Shown: positions 62,563 through 64,000 of the stretch, piece after piece
Layout: each line of letters starts with the position of its first letter
Position numbering within the stretch: position 1 is the first letter of the stretch
Source of the DNA: an uncultured Nitrosomonas sp.
GTDB taxonomy: Bacteria; Pseudomonadota; Gammaproteobacteria; Burkholderiales; Nitrosomonadaceae
Reading direction: 5' to 3'
DNA length: 64,000 nt
Assembly (NCBI GenBank): GCA_949281375.1
Contig: CASDLT010000040.1
Coordinates: 186,001 to 250,000, forward strand
Translations under genes and position numbers: made by a program
Notes under the pieces: model-generated
What the model was told of the DNA's origin: nothing
Seen by the model: only the letters and a program-made list of their open reading frames with translations
Database searches by the model: none

Positions 62563-64000
62563 TTAAGATTCCAAATCTCTAAACGGATGAGCTTTTGCAA
62601 TTCCGAAACCCTGTGCATAGTCAATGCCAATTTCCTGCAATTTCGCGACGATATCGTCCGTTTCCACGAGTTCGGCAATGGTTTTGTTTTTTGATTTTTG
62701 CGCAAGCTTGTGTATCGATATTACTTTATTCAGATCTTCTGGATCACGAAGAATGTTGCAGATCAGGCTGCCATCAATCTTCAGGTAATCGATTTTTATT
62801 TTATCGAGCAGAGCCACAGAGCTTGGGTCGTCATTGAAACTGCACAGTGACACCAAACAACCAAGATCATGGATTCTTTGTGCAAAATTAATTGTATCCG
62901 TAGTGTTCGCTTCTGCATCTGCAACTTCGATTTCAAAGCAAAGGTTGGCGGGAATAACGTTCATGTTCTTGATTTGCTCTTGAATAAAATCAGGAAAAAC
63001 ACGGTCACTGAGTGTGTCTTTGGCGACATTTAAGCAGAAAATCGATTGACTCTTAGGATGAGTCGATAACCACTTAACGATATGATTGACAATCCATCGA
63101 TCGAGCTGAGGCATCAAATTGAATTGATCAACAAATGGTAAAAATGAACCGGGTGGCATCAAATTATTGTCTTCTTCATTCATGCGAATCAGAATTTCGT
63201 AATGAGACGCTGCGGAGGAACTTGGTTTAAGTGGACTAATGTGCTGGTAATAGAGATTAAATTCTCCACCATCAATGGCTTGGGCAATCCTTGCTGCAGT
63301 CGTCGTTGGTTTTTGTGATGCTGTTTGGGGTGCATATTGTGTTGCGCCATCGGTAGGAAGTATTTCAATGATGGTTTTTGGTTCGGGTTTAGGTGGATGA
63401 TCCGCTTTATTCTTGAGGGAAACGCGATTTTTTTCTTGAGTGCGCGGGGTATGTATCGTATAGAAGCCGATGGCTTTTCCTTTGTTATTCAGATGGGGGA
63501 CATATTGCTCAGTGAAAATATACGGAAATCCCTTCGTGGATTTAAGAACACGTTCATTATGAACTGTTTTCCCTGAGAGAATTTCTGCAGCACATTGCGT
63601 GATATCCGAAGAGAAATCATCACTGGAGAATTCGGTCAAAAGCCTTTCATCGATCTGGTCAGGTTTCAATCCAAACCATCTGCGGAAAATACGATTATGA
63701 TACCGACACCGAAGGTCGGTATTAAAGTATGCCAGCATGACAGGTATATTCTCATCAATGAACAAGGATTTTATTTTGCTTTCTGAAGCGACTTTTTCTG
63801 CCCACAACCGATGTTTGATTTCATTAGCCAATCTTTCCTTGGTGATAACAAGTTGATTCTCTTGATCCTTAATGTTTTTTTCTGTGCGTGCTTGCTGAAT
63901 GATGATGACAATCTGCACTAAAACCAAACAAACCCACAATGCAGCAGACCAGTGTAAAACCACTTCATCGAAGAAAAAAACATTGATGATGAGAGCTATA
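62563..64000 (-). CDS. Membrane PAS-EAL protein with degenerate EAL motif (partial)
   Basis: The frame is open to the right edge of the window (upstream codons read IALIINVFFFDEV), so the true start lies beyond 64000. Visible parts are one and perhaps two membrane helices (to about residue 20 of the visible GTG start at 63963), a coiled coil, a PAS domain (ENIPVMLAYFNTDLRCRYHNRIFRRWFG ... TIHT), a linker, and an EAL domain. The EAL shows YEILIR, CLNVAKD, CFEIEVADA, YLKIDGS and ELVET. The DDFGTG loop is replaced by CSFNDDPS, so catalysis is doubtful. It could bind cyclic di-GMP as a receptor. Confidence 0.85.
   Translation of the reverse strand, partial: IALIINVFFFDEVVLHWSAALWVCLVLVQIVIIIQQARTEKNIKDQENQLVITKERLANEIKHRLWAEKVASESKIKSLFIDENIPVMLAYFNTDLRCRYHNRIFRRWFGLKPDQIDERLLTEFSSDDFSSDITQCAAEILSGKTVHNERVLKSTKGFPYIFTEQYVPHLNNKGKAIGFYTIHTPRTQEKNRVSLKNKADHPPKPEPKTIIEILPTDGATQYAPQTASQKPTTTAARIAQAIDGGEFNLYYQHISPLKPSSSAASHYEILIRMNEEDNNLMPPGSFLPFVDQFNLMPQLDRWIVNHIVKWLSTHPKSQSIFCLNVAKDTLSDRVFPDFIQEQIKNMNVIPANLCFEIEVADAEANTTDTINFAQRIHDLGCLVSLCSFNDDPSSVALLDKIKIDYLKIDGSLICNILRDPEDLNKVISIHKLAQKSKNKTIAELVETDDIVAKLQEIGIDYAQGFGIAKAHPFRDLES

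Noticed and set aside
1-64000. CRISPR arrays, rRNA operons, intact insertion sequences, prophage genes
   Set aside because: Read on both strands, no regularly spaced repeats, rRNA-like stretches, transposase genes or phage structural genes were found.

Overview
The window reads as chromosomal DNA of a betaproteobacterium, most probably an ammonia oxidiser of the Nitrosomonas type. This is inferred from protein similarity to remembered families and from gene order: the block TPR lipoprotein / lolB / ispE / tRNA-Gln / prs / rplY / pth / ychF, the block PHP / yciO-type / M50 / trpS / scpA / scpB, and cysI followed by a DUF934 gene are all betaproteobacterial arrangements. Most of the DNA is ordinary, densely packed core genome. 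The accessory-looking parts are the left edge (1-3385), the stretch between two outer-membrane protein paralogs (29261-30232), and several gene-poor gaps.

Layout. 1-3271: end of an unknown gene, a Ski2-like SF2 helicase broken by a one-base frameshift, and a RhuM-family gene, closed by two inverted repeats sharing one core. 3386-12613 (minus strand): ychF, pth, rplY, prs, tRNA-Gln(UUG), ispE, lolB, minE, minD, minC and a TPR lipoprotein. 13007-19605 (plus): lnt, glyQ, glyS, gmhB, plsC and a YgjP-type metallopeptidase. 19689-23899 (plus): an unrecognised membrane protein, a small heat-shock protein with a sigma-32-like promoter, an Uup-type ABC-F ATPase and two cytochromes c. 23989-28212 (minus): DUF1841, nth, rsxB-like, pyrD, bpt, aat. 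28349-31144 (plus): two paralogous outer-membrane proteins separated by a terminator and a decayed group II intron; the first has an exact FNR-type box upstream. 31438-37321: suhB (plus), then the scpB/scpA/trpS/M50/YciO/PHP group (minus). 37448-42835: nnrS, a histidine phosphatase, mtfA (minus), cysK-cysE, and a GlcG/HbpS-type gene. 43467-51180: small lipoprotein, DUF2165, Tim44-like, DUF3293, cytochrome c, CysB-type regulator, small unknown protein, cysI, DUF934. 52159-62354 (plus): REC-EAL protein, a 1182-residue flavo-iron-sulfur oxidoreductase, a hybrid histidine kinase that has lost its phosphotransfer residues, and pntAA-pntAB-pntB. 62563-64000 (minus): PAS-EAL protein running off the window.

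How the parts fit. Cysteine and sulfur assimilation is a theme of the right half (cysK-cysE, CysB-type regulator, cysI, DUF934), followed by genes for moving electrons between pyridine nucleotides, flavins and Fe-S centres (the 1182-residue protein and the proton-pumping transhydrogenase). Cyclic-di-GMP and phosphorelay proteins, two of them degenerate, are interleaved with these.

Most interesting points: the pseudo-histidine kinase in which both receiver aspartates, the HisKA histidine and the ATP-binding Asn are all substituted while the C-terminal HPt histidine is kept; a GmhB that lacks its second catalytic aspartate; the large fused oxidoreductase beside cysI; the frameshifted defence-like helicase; and the ORF-less group II intron sitting directly behind a terminator between two paralogs, only one of which has an FNR-type site. 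No CRISPR array, intact insertion sequence, rRNA or plasmid origin was seen.
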